A DNA stretch of 64,000 nucleotides from Pseudomonas fluorescens (GTDB lineage: Bacteria > Pseudomonadota > Gammaproteobacteria > Pseudomonadales > Pseudomonadaceae), in assembly GCF_005938625.1 (NCBI RefSeq), contig NZ_VCNJ01000030.1:1-64000 (forward strand), in the 5' to 3' direction. The notes under the pieces were generated by a model. It searched no databases, had not been told where the DNA came from, and was given only the letters and a program-made list of their open reading frames with translations. The translations under genes and the position numbers were made by a program. This document shows, piece after piece, positions 25,687-33,701 of the stretch (the first letter of the stretch is position 1; every line of letters begins with the position of its first letter).

Positions 25687-26465
25687 GTGCATTGCCCGAT
25701 CTCAATCTGGCGCTGGTTCAGACCAGCCTGGCCTGGCATGACCGCCAAGCCAACCTTGAGCATTTCGAGGTGTTGCTGGAGCAGGCGCGGGGGGCGGATC
25801 TGATCATCCTGCCGGAAATGTTCACCACCGGATTTTCCATGGAGTCGGAAACCCTTGCCGAAGCCGAGAATGGCCCGACCAGCAAATGGCTGCGGGTTCA
25901 GGCGGCGAAGCTCGATGCAGTGATCACCGGCAGTGTGATCATTCAAGCCGCTGACGGCAGCCATCGCAATCGCCTGCTGTGGGCGCGGCCGGATGGCGAA
26001 GTGCTGCATTACGACAAGCGTCATCTGTTCCGCATGGCCGGTGAGCACAACCACTACACGCCGGGTGAACGGCAGGTGCAGTTCGAACTCAAGGGCTGGC
26101 GGATCCGCCCGCTGATTTGTTACGACCTGCGTTTCCCGGTGTGGAGCCGCGATGCGCAGGACACTGATCTGCTGCTGTACACCGCCAACTGGCCGGGCGC
26201 GCGGCGTCTGCACTGGAATCGCCTGTTGCCAGCGCGAGCTATCGAAAACCTTTGTTATGTGGCGGCGGTGAATCGCGTCGGCACCGACGGCAAGGGCTTT
26301 GCCTACACCGGCGACAGTCAGGTGCTGGATTTTCAGGGTGAAACCTTGCTGGCGGCGGGGGAGGCCGATGGCGTGTTCAAGGTGGTTTTGGAAGCGGCTT
26401 CACTGGCGGCGTATCGCGAACGCTTTCCGGCGAATCTGGATGCCGACACCTTCGAGTTCACCTGA
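25674..26465 (+). CDS. Omega-amidase / carbon-nitrogen hydrolase (YafV/Nit2-like)
   Basis: A 263-residue nitrilase-superfamily hydrolase with the catalytic triad Glu (ILPEMFTTGF), Lys (HYDKRHLF) and Cys (PLICYDLRFPVWSRD). The sequence is close to E. coli YafV, an omega-amidase acting on 2-oxoglutaramate and 2-oxosuccinamate. It overlaps the upstream aminotransferase, which supports translational coupling. A shorter start further downstream would remove the conserved N-terminal strand, so I kept the ATG at 25674. Confidence 0.88.
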   Translation: MRDLSALPDLNLALVQTSLAWHDRQANLEHFEVLLEQARGADLIILPEMFTTGFSMESETLAEAENGPTSKWLRVQAAKLDAVITGSVIIQAADGSHRNRLLWARPDGEVLHYDKRHLFRMAGEHNHYTPGERQVQFELKGWRIRPLICYDLRFPVWSRDAQDTDLLLYTANWPGARRLHWNRLLPARAIENLCYVAAVNRVGTDGKGFAYTGDSQVLDFQGETLLAAGEADGVFKVVLEAASLAAYRERFPANLDADTFEFT

Positions 26466-26472
26466 GGCAGCC

Positions 26473-26571
26473 GATCGTTCCCACGCTCTGCGTGGGAATG
26501 CAGCCCGTGACGCTCCGCGTCACTGGACGCGGAGCGTCCCTTGAGGCACTCCCACGCGGAGCATGGGACGA
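26473..26571. repeat. GATCGTTCCCACGCTCTGCG-type repeat
   Basis: The element opens GATCGTTCCCACGCTCTGCG and closes with an inverted, slightly degraded copy, with internal GACGCTCCGCGTC and GACGCGGAGCGTC inverted segments. It follows the omega-amidase stop by 7 nt. A second, better preserved copy is at 58084-58192. No coding function is seen. Confidence 0.8.
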
Positions 26572-26582
26572 GCGCATCAGGC

Positions 26583-26620
26583 AAAAAAAGGCCCCGAAGT
26601 TTTCACTGCGGGGCCTTTTG
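26583..26620 (-). terminator. Terminator of leuA (bidirectional)
   Basis: AAAAGGCCCC and GGGGCCTTTT pair around a loop of about 14 nt, with an A run on one side and T residues on the other. It lies 16 nt beyond the leuA stop on the minus strand. Confidence 0.85.
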
Positions 26621-26635
26621 CATTTCAGCGGTCGA

Positions 26636-28315
26636 TTACGCCGCTTTCGCCTCAGGCTGGCTCAGCGAGCGGTTCAGCGCGCTGAACAGGGCCTTGAAGC
26701 TGGCCGTGGTGATGTTTTCATCGATACCCACGCCGTGCACCGCACGTTCGCCGTTCACCCGCAGCTCGATGTACGCCGCTGCCTTGGCGTTGGTGCCCGC
26801 GCCGATCGCGTGTTCGTTGTAGTCCATGATCTCCACCGGAACTGGCAGGCCGGCGACCAGTGCTTCCAGCGCACCGTTGCCCTTGCCGCGCCAGTGCAGG
26901 TTGGTTTCGCCCTGACCTTTGCTCGCCACTTCCACTTCAACATTGCTGTTACCGTTTTCTTCCTGCAGACGATGGCTGACCAGCGCGTACGGGGTGTTGG
27001 CTTGCAGGTATTCGCTGATCAACAGCGAGTGAATCTGCTTGGCGGTCATCTCCAGACCGAGACGATCGGTTTCACGCTGCACCACCTGGCTGAATTCAAT
27101 CTGCATGCGACGTGGCAGGCTGATGCCGTATTCCTGCTCCAGCAAGTAAGCGATGCCGCCCTTGCCCGACTGGCTGTTGACGCGGATCACCGCTTCGTAG
27201 CTGCGACCGATGTCGGCCGGGTCGATCGGCAAGTACGGCACTTCCCAAAGTGCATCGGGTTTCTGCTGGGAGAAGCCCTTGCGGATTGCATCCTGGTGCG
27301 AGCCGGAGAACGCGGTGTGCACCAAGTCGCCAACGTACGGGTGACGTGGGTGAACCTGAATCTGGTTGCACTCTTCGACGACTTTGCGCACGCCGTCGAT
27401 GTCGGAGAAGTCCAGCTGCGGGTCGAGACCCTGGGTGTACATGTTCAGTGCAACGGTGACGAGGTCGACGTTACCGGTGCGCTCGCCGTTGCCGAACAGG
27501 CAGCCTTCGACGCGATCGGCGCCAGCCATCAGGCCCAGCTCGGTGGCCGCGACGCCAGTGCCACGGTCGTTGTGGGTGTGCAGGCTGATGATCACGCTGT
27601 CACGACGGTTGATGTTGCGGCCGAACCACTCGATCTGGTCGGCGTAGATGTTCGGGGTCGCGCATTCAACGGTGGCCGGCAGGTTGAGGATCATCTTGTG
27701 CTCAGGCGTCGGGTTCCAGACCTCGATCACTGCATCACAGACTTCCTTGGCGAATTCCAGCTCGGTGGCGCTGAAGGTTTCCGGCGAGTATTCGAAGGTC
27801 CACTCGGTGTCCGGCTGCATCGCCGCGTATTTGACGAACAGCTTGGCCGCATTGACCGCGATGGCCTTGATGCCGTCCTTGTCCTGGTTGAAGACGATGC
27901 GACGGAAGGAAGGCGAAGTAGCGTTGTACAGGTGAACGATGGCTTTCTTCGCCCCACGCAGGGATTCGAAGGTGCGCTCGATCAGGTCTTCACGGCCCTG
28001 GGTCAGCACCTGAATGGTGGTGTCGTCCGGTATGTGGCCTTCTTCGATCAGCGTGCGCACGAAGTCAAAGTCGGTTTGCGAAGCGGCCGGAAACGACGCT
28101 TCGATTTCCTTCACACCGACCTGAACAAGGGTTTTCCAGAAGCGCAGCTTCTTTACCGCGTCCATCGGCTCGATCAGCGACTGGTTGCCGTCACGCAGGT
28201 CGGAGCTGCACCAGATCGGCGCGGTGTCGATGGTTTTCGACGGCCAGGTGCGATCCGGCAGGTTGATGACGGGAAACGCGCGGTATTTCGAAGACGGATC
28301 TTTGAGCATGCTCAT
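26636..28315 (-). CDS. leuA: 2-isopropylmalate synthase LeuA
   Basis: A 559-residue enzyme that condenses 2-oxoisovalerate with acetyl-CoA in leucine synthesis. The catalytic HMGL-like barrel shows WCSSDLRDGNQSL near residue 40 and the metal-binding HTHNDRG. The C-terminal regulatory domain gives leucine feedback inhibition. The length matches the long LeuA form of Pseudomonas. ATG at 28315 has AGGAAT upstream and gives MSMLKDPSSKYRAFP; the 40-residue extension is rejected because it covers the leader region. A short upstream ORF may regulate it. Confidence 0.95.
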   Translation of the reverse strand: MSMLKDPSSKYRAFPVINLPDRTWPSKTIDTAPIWCSSDLRDGNQSLIEPMDAVKKLRFWKTLVQVGVKEIEASFPAASQTDFDFVRTLIEEGHIPDDTTIQVLTQGREDLIERTFESLRGAKKAIVHLYNATSPSFRRIVFNQDKDGIKAIAVNAAKLFVKYAAMQPDTEWTFEYSPETFSATELEFAKEVCDAVIEVWNPTPEHKMILNLPATVECATPNIYADQIEWFGRNINRRDSVIISLHTHNDRGTGVAATELGLMAGADRVEGCLFGNGERTGNVDLVTVALNMYTQGLDPQLDFSDIDGVRKVVEECNQIQVHPRHPYVGDLVHTAFSGSHQDAIRKGFSQQKPDALWEVPYLPIDPADIGRSYEAVIRVNSQSGKGGIAYLLEQEYGISLPRRMQIEFSQVVQRETDRLGLEMTAKQIHSLLISEYLQANTPYALVSHRLQEENGNSNVEVEVASKGQGETNLHWRGKGNGALEALVAGLPVPVEIMDYNEHAIGAGTNAKAAAYIELRVNGERAVHGVGIDENITTASFKALFSALNRSLSQPEAKAA

Positions 28316-28404
28316 CGGGAAATTCCTTATTGTCTGGGCCGAAAAGAGGCGGCCTGCCGGTGGAACGAATGTTCTTGGAAAAGCGTGGGACGAGGTGCCG
28401 CGAT

Positions 28405-28482
28405 TCAGCCTGGCAGTCGTGCGCTGACAAGGCACAGGCTGCGGTGCTGGCGAAGCTGAATGAGGGTGTGAGAGGTTTTCAT
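28405..28482 (-). CDS. Candidate leuA leader peptide (25 codons)
   Basis: An ATG ORF of 25 codons ends 89 nt before the leuA start. The peptide begins MKTSHTLIQLRQ, contains RSLCLV and ends SARLPG. Five codons are leucine (CTC, CTT, CTG, CTT, CTG), and three of these are codons Pseudomonas usually avoids. An AGGG lies about 9 nt upstream. Between its stop and leuA, GGCCG and CGGCC can pair around CCTCTTTT. This fits a translated leader that senses amino-acid supply, but no family is recognised and translation is unproven. Confidence 0.4.
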   Translation of the reverse strand: MKTSHTLIQLRQHRSLCLVSARLPG

Positions 28483-28672
28483 GCCTTCAACCCTAACCGC
28501 GAGGGGAGAGGATGGCAAGCAGTCGGAAAAAATTGAGAGGAATACTCGGAAAGCGTGGTTTTGCGCGATTTAATTGTGCTGGGTATCGCTGATCGTTGTG
28601 ATATTTGCGCGAGGTTTGATTGGGGCGCAATTGAGGTTTATAGCAATTCAGTAAGTGTTGATGTGCTTTATA

Positions 28673-28761
28673 GGCCGCCTTCGCGAGCAAGCTCGCTCCC
28701 ACAGGGATTTGTGTTTTTGAACGCAATCTAATGTGGGAGCGAGCTTGCTCGCGAAGGGGCC
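28673..28761. repeat. REPIN (GAGCTTGCTCGCGAA type)
   Basis: Inverted REP copies at 28673-28703 and 28732-28761 carry TGTGGGAGCGAGCTTGCTCG and its reverse complement, ending GGCC at the outer edges. The rest of the 464-nt interval between leuA and the M23 peptidase gene holds the leader ORF and an AT-richer stretch (about 28540-28670) in which I see no gene. Confidence 0.88.
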
Positions 28762-28779
28762 ATCAGCCCATCGACTGTC

Positions 28780-29601
28780 TTAAGGTTGGAACGCACCAAT
28801 AAAAATCGCCGGATCCACCCGCGCATCATTCAGGCTGACATTCCAGTGCATGTGCGGCCCGGTCGCCCGCCCCGTCGCGCCTACCTTGCCGACCACTGCG
28901 CCACGCGCCAGTTGATCGCCAACCTTCACATCAATCTTCGACATATGGCAGAACATGCTGATAAAGCCCTGGCCATGGTCGACAAACACCGTGTTGCCAT
29001 TGAAAAAGTAGTTGCCGGTAAGGATCACCTTGCCCGCCGCCGGGGTCTTGATCGGCGTGCCCGCCGGCACCGCGAAGTCGAGGCCTGCGTGGGGATTGCG
29101 CTCTTCACCATTAAAGAAGCGGCGCACGCCAAACTTGCTCGACAACGGCCCGTTCACCGGTTTGTCCAACAGCAGATTGCTTGGCGTGTTCGGGCTGAAG
29201 CTGCGGTAAGCCTTGATCTGCTCGGCCAGTTCGCCCTGGATGCGCTTGAGGTTCGACTGGTCCGGGTTTACTTGCTGTTTGTTCTTCAGAGTGATGCGCT
29301 GTTCCGGGTACTTCTTGCTGCCCACGGTAAACGGCAGATTGCGTCCGCCACTGCTGATCTGCTCCGCACCCGGCTTTACGGTCAACGGCACGCCGACAAT
29401 CGCCAGCCAGTTGTTCTGCTCTTTCACCACCAGCACCGGTTTGCCTTGATAGGTGGCTTTCGGTGCCTGCGCGGCTGAGCCGAGATCAACCACTGCCACG
29501 CCTCCCGGCACCGGTTTGTTCAGCAGCCGGGTGATGTAACTGTCGGCGTGGGCATTGAAGGTCAGGCACAGCAGAAACAGTGGAGCCAGAAAACGCGGCA
29601 T
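28780..29601 (-). CDS. M23-family murein metallopeptidase
   Basis: A 273-residue secreted peptidase of the LytM/M23 type. A signal peptide (PRFLAPLFLLCLTFNAHA) is followed by an N-terminal domain. The peptidase domain carries zinc ligands in NPHAGLDFAVP (HxxxD) and TGPHMHWNVSLN (HxH). It probably cleaves peptidoglycan cross-bridges or activates other hydrolases. It ends three nucleotides before xseA begins its 3' end on the same strand, so xseA and this gene form one unit with xseA first. Confidence 0.92.
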   Translation of the reverse strand: MPRFLAPLFLLCLTFNAHADSYITRLLNKPVPGGVAVVDLGSAAQAPKATYQGKPVLVVKEQNNWLAIVGVPLTVKPGAEQISSGGRNLPFTVGSKKYPEQRITLKNKQQVNPDQSNLKRIQGELAEQIKAYRSFSPNTPSNLLLDKPVNGPLSSKFGVRRFFNGEERNPHAGLDFAVPAGTPIKTPAAGKVILTGNYFFNGNTVFVDHGQGFISMFCHMSKIDVKVGDQLARGAVVGKVGATGRATGPHMHWNVSLNDARVDPAIFIGAFQP

Positions 29602-29604
29602 GGA

Positions 29605-30984
29605 TCAGTCCAGTAAAGAAAGGGTGACAGGCGTCAGGTGATTGTCTTCGACGCGCACTTGCAGTTCGCCTTCGCCGAGTTTGGCTTTCAGGCGCTGGCC
29701 GGTGTGGGTCTGCGCTGCGTTGCGGATTGCGTGGCCACGCTCATCGAGCAGAATGCTGTAGCCACGACCGAGCGTTGCCAACGGGCTGACCACGTGCAGC
29801 GTCTGCATCTGGCTGTGCAATTGCAGACGACGGTTCTTCAGGCCTTCGCGCATGGCCCGGGGCAAGCGTTCGGCGAGGCTGTCGAGACGCTGACGCAACA
29901 TCGCCAGTTGCCGTCCCGGATGTTGCCCGGCGAGGCGGGTTTCCAGGCGGATCAGGCGTTCGCGGCGGGTATTGAGATGGCGCTCGAAAGCCCGGCGCAT
30001 GCGCATGTCCAGATCATCCAGACGCTGCGCCTGCTGGCGCAGACGTTCGCCGGGATGGCGCAAGCGACGGGCCATGCCTTCCAGACGCAGGCGATCACGC
30101 ATCAGGCGGTCGCGTATGCGCATTACCAATCGGCGATGCAGGCTTTCGACCTGACGGATCAAATGGCTGGAATCCGGAGCGAGTAATTCAGCGGCAGCGG
30201 ACGGCGTTGGCGCGCGAACGTCAGCGACAAAGTCACTGATCGACACATCGGTTTCATGGCCGACGGCGCTGACAATCGGCGTCACGCAGGCATCGACGGC
30301 GCGGGCCACGGCTTCTTCGTTGAAGCACCAGAGGTCTTCCAGCGAGCCGCCGCCACGGGCGAGGATCAGTGCGTCGAAACCACGGGCATCGGCCATTTTC
30401 AGCGCGCGGACGATTTGCGCGGTGGCTTCGCGGCCCTGCACGGCTGTCGGAATCAACGTCAGTTGCACTTGCGGCGCACGGCGGCGGAACACGCTGATGA
30501 TGTCGCGAATCACCGCGCCGGTTGGCGAGCTGATGATGCCGATGCGCTGCGGATGCGCCGGCAGCGGCACTTTGCGTTCGGCACTGAAGAGGCCTTCAGC
30601 GCTGAGCTTTTCTTTCAGCGCATCGAAAGCCAGGCGCAGCGCGCCGTCACCGGCAGGCTCCACGGTGTCGAGGATCAACTGATAGTCGCCGCGCCCCTCG
30701 AACAACGAGACCTTGCCGCGCACCTTCACCGCCAGACCGTCCTTCAGCGCCTGACGCACGCGCGCCGCGTTCTGCCGGAACAACGCGCAACGCACCTGTG
30801 CGCCGCTGTCCTTGAGGGTGAAATAGATGTGGCCGGACGCCGGGCGGGCGAGGTTGGAGATTTCGCCTTCGACCCAGATGTTGCTGAACACGTCTTCGAG
30901 CAACACCCGCGCGCGGCCGTTGAGCTGGCTGACGGTCAGGACTTCACGGTCCAGGCCAAGTCTTGCAAAGGGATCTTTAATCAT
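29605..30984 (-). CDS. xseA: Exodeoxyribonuclease VII large subunit XseA
   Basis: A 459-residue subunit of the single-strand exonuclease. The N-terminal OB-fold covers about residues 10-110 (LTVSQLNGRARVLLEDVF, VWxEGEISNLARPASGHIYF-like). The catalytic core shows GIISSPTGAVIRDI, LARGGGSLEDLWCFNEE and SAVGHETDVSISDFVAD, and a long coiled-coil segment follows from about 280. ATG at 30984 gives MIKDPFARLGLD; nine upstream residues are rejected. The small subunit gene xseB is not here. Confidence 0.96.
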   Translation of the reverse strand: MIKDPFARLGLDREVLTVSQLNGRARVLLEDVFSNIWVEGEISNLARPASGHIYFTLKDSGAQVRCALFRQNAARVRQALKDGLAVKVRGKVSLFEGRGDYQLILDTVEPAGDGALRLAFDALKEKLSAEGLFSAERKVPLPAHPQRIGIISSPTGAVIRDIISVFRRRAPQVQLTLIPTAVQGREATAQIVRALKMADARGFDALILARGGGSLEDLWCFNEEAVARAVDACVTPIVSAVGHETDVSISDFVADVRAPTPSAAAELLAPDSSHLIRQVESLHRRLVMRIRDRLMRDRLRLEGMARRLRHPGERLRQQAQRLDDLDMRMRRAFERHLNTRRERLIRLETRLAGQHPGRQLAMLRQRLDSLAERLPRAMREGLKNRRLQLHSQMQTLHVVSPLATLGRGYSILLDERGHAIRNAAQTHTGQRLKAKLGEGELQVRVEDNHLTPVTLSLLD

Positions 30985-31028
30985 GGGGCGCAGTTTAAAG
31001 CTAATTTCCAATGCAATACACGCTCCCC

Positions 31029-31121
31029 TGTAGGAGCTGCCGAAGGCTGCGATCTTTTGATCTTTCTTTTGGCGGTCAGGATCAAAAGATCGCAGCCTCG
31101 TTTCACTCGTCAGCTCCTACA
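31029..31121. repeat. REPIN (GTAGGAGCTGCCGAAGG type), one arm altered
   Basis: The left arm matches the 9171 copy, while in the right arm the CCTTCGG part is replaced by CCTCGTTTCACTCG. The right end supplies the stop codon of the LysR-type gene (31117-31119), so this copy overlaps a coding region. Confidence 0.85.
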
Positions 31122-32004
31122 GGGGATTGGTGAAGGTCTGGAGGAAGTGTTGGATCAACGGTGTTGGATTCTGACGATAGGCGAGGGCGACGGTGCTTTG
31201 GCAGTCGGCATCGGCCAGCGGCAGAAAGCGTACGCCGCTCGGGGCGATGTCCTGCATCGATTCTGGCAGCAGAGCAATGCCGAACCCGGCCTGAATCAGC
31301 TGTAACTGTGTGGTCTTGCGCGACATCACCCGCGCGGCTTTCGGGAAGAAACCCTGACGCATGCACAGGTCAGCACACAAATAGCTCAGGCCACCGCGCT
31401 GTGGATGCGGAATCGAGATGAACGCTTCGTCCTTCAGTTGGGCCAGGTCGATACGCTCAGCTGCGGCCAACCGATGATCCATGGGAACTGTCAGCAGCAA
31501 TTGCTCAGTGAACAGCGGCACAATCCGAATCCCTTCGCGCTGGCGCAACACGGGCAAGCGCAGCAAGCCAATATCGAGTCGACCCTCGGCCAACTCTTCA
31601 AGTTGCGCTTCCGAAGACAGTTTGCCGATATCCAGCGATACGCCGGGGTGTTGCCGCAGATAGGCGCCGATATCAGCGAGCAAGCGCCCGCTGATCGACA
31701 CGGTGCTGGAATGGCTGAGGCGCAAGGTGCCGAGCTGACCATTGCCGACTTCAGTGGCCATCGCGCTGGCCTTGCTCAACTCATTGAGCAGATTTCTTGC
31801 CCGCGGCAGAAACGCTTCGCCCGCCGCTGTCAGTCGGGGCTGGCGCGCCGTGCGTTCGAACAAAGGTGTTTGCAGGCGCGTCTCCATGTCCTTGATCTGC
31901 CGGCTCAGCGCCGATTGCGCAATAAACAGCCGTTCAGCCGCCGCACTGAAGCTGCCGCAGTCGGCGATTTCGACGAAGTAACGCAATTGACGGGTGGAGA
32001 GCAC
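31117..32004 (-). CDS. LysR-family transcriptional regulator
   Basis: A 295-residue LysR-type regulator. The winged helix is at residues 3-62 (LSTRQLRYFVEIADCGSFSA and AQSALSRQIKDMETRLQTPLF). The effector domain runs from about 90 (LGTLRLSHSSTVSISGRLLA). I start it at a GTG (32004), because the upstream residues are not conserved in the family. It is divergent from a TauE/SafE permease, 100 nt away, which it probably controls. Its stop codon lies inside the REPIN at 31029-31121. Confidence 0.88.
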   Translation of the reverse strand: MLSTRQLRYFVEIADCGSFSAAAERLFIAQSALSRQIKDMETRLQTPLFERTARQPRLTAAGEAFLPRARNLLNELSKASAMATEVGNGQLGTLRLSHSSTVSISGRLLADIGAYLRQHPGVSLDIGKLSSEAQLEELAEGRLDIGLLRLPVLRQREGIRIVPLFTEQLLLTVPMDHRLAAAERIDLAQLKDEAFISIPHPQRGGLSYLCADLCMRQGFFPKAARVMSRKTTQLQLIQAGFGIALLPESMQDIAPSGVRFLPLADADCQSTVALAYRQNPTPLIQHFLQTFTNPL

Positions 32005-32104
32005 AAGCCATGCCTTTTCGAGATGAGTGATCGACTTCGAAGATATTAGTCGCAACCCTCGACGCTGGCTAAAGTCATCTCAGACTTATTAAGGAAGTAG
32101 ATCC

Positions 32105-32872
32105 ATGAGTGTGGCGGGGCTGTTGAGTGAGTGGTCGTGGGGCGCCGAAGGCTGGGTGGTCATTGGGTTGGGCATCGTGCTGGCGTATATCGTCTTCGGT
32201 ATCGCCGGGTTTGGCACGGCGTTGGTGGCGGGGCCGATTCTGATTCTGTTCATGCCGTTGTCGAAGATTGTGCCGCTGCTGGTGCTGCTGGATTTCGTCG
32301 CTGCGTTTGGCAATCTGCTGCCGTCGCGGCGGGATGTGGCGAAGCCCGAGTTGTTGCGGTTGCTGCCGTGCATGGCGATCGGTTGTACGCTGGGGGTGAT
32401 TTTTCTGCTCAACCTTAAATCGGACGTGTTGCTGTTGTTGATGGGGCTGTTTATCAGCGCTTACGCGATTTACAGCCTGTGGGTGAAAGCGCGGCCGACG
32501 CAATTGTCTGCAGCGTGGGCGCTGCCGATGGGCACGGTCGGCGGTTTGTTTGGGGCTTTGTTTGGCAGTGGTGGCTTTCTCTATGCGATCTATCTCAACA
32601 GCCGCTTGCCCAAAGACGCGGCCCGGGCCACGCAAAGTGCACTGATCAGTTGCAGCACGGTGGTGCGTTTGAGTCTGTTTGCCATCGCCGGTGTGTATGC
32701 CGAGCTACCCTTATTGATGTTGGCGCTGTGTCTGTTGCCGGCCATGGCGTTGGGGTTGTGGATCGGGCGGCGGTTGACCATGCGGCTGTCACGCGAGGCG
32801 TTTGTGCGTTTGGTGACATGGTTGGTGCTGGCGAGCGGGCTTGCGTTGATCGGGCGCTACCTCAGCACTTGA
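32105..32872 (+). CDS. TauE/SafE-family sulfite/anion exporter
   Basis: A 255-residue membrane protein with about eight hydrophobic segments. The repeat motif GIAGFGTALVAGPIL (about residues 33-47) and its second-half counterpart GGLFGALFGSGGFLYAIYL are typical of the TauE/SafE family. Members export or import small sulfur-containing or organic anions. The substrate cannot be read from the sequence. AAGGAAG precedes the ATG. It is divergent from the LysR-type gene. Confidence 0.88.
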   Translation: MSVAGLLSEWSWGAEGWVVIGLGIVLAYIVFGIAGFGTALVAGPILILFMPLSKIVPLLVLLDFVAAFGNLLPSRRDVAKPELLRLLPCMAIGCTLGVIFLLNLKSDVLLLLMGLFISAYAIYSLWVKARPTQLSAAWALPMGTVGGLFGALFGSGGFLYAIYLNSRLPKDAARATQSALISCSTVVRLSLFAIAGVYAELPLLMLALCLLPAMALGLWIGRRLTMRLSREAFVRLVTWLVLASGLALIGRYLST

Positions 32873-32913
32873 CCGGATTTCGTCAGGGATTAAGCTGCCG
32901 GCCGCAATTCCTT

Positions 32914-33002
32914 TGTAGGAGTGAGCCTGCTCGCGATAGCGGTGTATCAGTTGATCTTGATGTGTCTGACCCACCGCTATCGCGAGCAGGCTCACTCCTA
33001 CA
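32914..33002. repeat. REPIN variant (GTAGGAGTGAGCCTGCTCGC)
   Basis: Long inverted arms TGTAGGAGTGAGCCTGCTCG...GGTG face each other around a spacer of about 30 nt. The arms combine the GTAGGAG head of one family with the GCCTGCTCGCGA core of the other. It lies 41 nt past the exporter stop. Confidence 0.85.
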
Positions 33003-33036
33003 GGGGTAAACCTCGGTATCTGCAGCAGGCTGCACC

Positions 33037-33585
33037 ATGAATTCGCAAAGCATCATCGTCCCGAAAATCTCCACCCTGCCGGTCCACGAACCCCGGGCCC
33101 GGGCGATCGTGCGCTGGCTGGTGCGCAAGAATATCGTCAAGGAAGAGCTGACCACCTGTGGCCGCACCGGTAACCGCATGGCTTACGCCATCGCCGATGG
33201 CGCCCGTGCCGTGGTGCTGCACCCGCAAGCGTTGCCGTTTGGTGAGCCGATCAACGGCTTGGAAATCGTCACCAAACGCTGCATTTACACCCCGGCCAAA
33301 GGCTTTCTCGAAGAAGCCGGTTGCGCCGAGTGCCGTCGTGAAGTCGGCGAAGCACTGTTCGAAAGCCTTGAAGACTGGTTTCCTGGCCGCACCGACAACT
33401 TCACCTGCCCCGAATGCGGGCATGAAGACGACATCAACGGTTTTCTGTTTTTGCAGGAATGCGCGTTTTCCAACCTCGGTTTCATCTTCAATAACTGGCT
33501 GGAGGCGGGCTTCAAGCAAAGCTTTATCGATGAGTTTGCCGATTGGCTCGATCAACCTGTCTCTTGGGTCAAGGTGGAGCTGTAG
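33037..33585 (+). CDS. Zinc-ribbon protein of unknown function
   Basis: A 182-residue cytosolic protein with two CxxC knuckles, CAEC (about residues 96-99) and CPEC (about 123-126), spaced like a single zinc ribbon. The rest is an alpha/beta sequence (VLHPQALPFGEPINGLEIVT) and a conserved aromatic tail (FSNLGFIFNNWLEAGF). Pseudomonas homologues are widespread; the label sugar ABC transporter ATPase sometimes used for them has no support here, as no Walker motif is present. No function is proposed. Confidence 0.8.
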   Translation: MNSQSIIVPKISTLPVHEPRARAIVRWLVRKNIVKEELTTCGRTGNRMAYAIADGARAVVLHPQALPFGEPINGLEIVTKRCIYTPAKGFLEEAGCAECRREVGEALFESLEDWFPGRTDNFTCPECGHEDDINGFLFLQECAFSNLGFIFNNWLEAGFKQSFIDEFADWLDQPVSWVKVEL

Positions 33586-33601
33586 GGCCGGGGATCTCCG
33601 T

Positions 33602-33665
33602 ATATCAGCAACATTGATATTAAGCTGAGTTTTACATTGAACAGCAGGGGGTGTCTGACTATAAT
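33602..33665 (+). promoter_or_regulatory. guaB promoter with upstream palindrome
   Basis: The -35 TTGAAC (33637-33642) and -10 TATAAT (33660-33665) are 17 nt apart, and the guaB ATG is 36 nt downstream. This shows that the in-frame GTG at 33651 cannot be the start. A palindrome ATATCA-N7-TGATAT (33602-33620) lies just upstream of the -35 and could bind a regulator or help RNA polymerase; which is unknown. Confidence 0.75.
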
Positions 33666-33701
33666 GGCGCGCTTCCATTTTCCCGCTCGGGAGCCCCCGC
33701 G

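Noticed and set aside
26492..28459. A 655-codon open frame on the plus strand antisense to leuA
   Set aside because: It lies opposite a clear leuA and in high-GC DNA such frames are common; its translation shows only shadow composition (His, Arg, Gln-rich) and no family.
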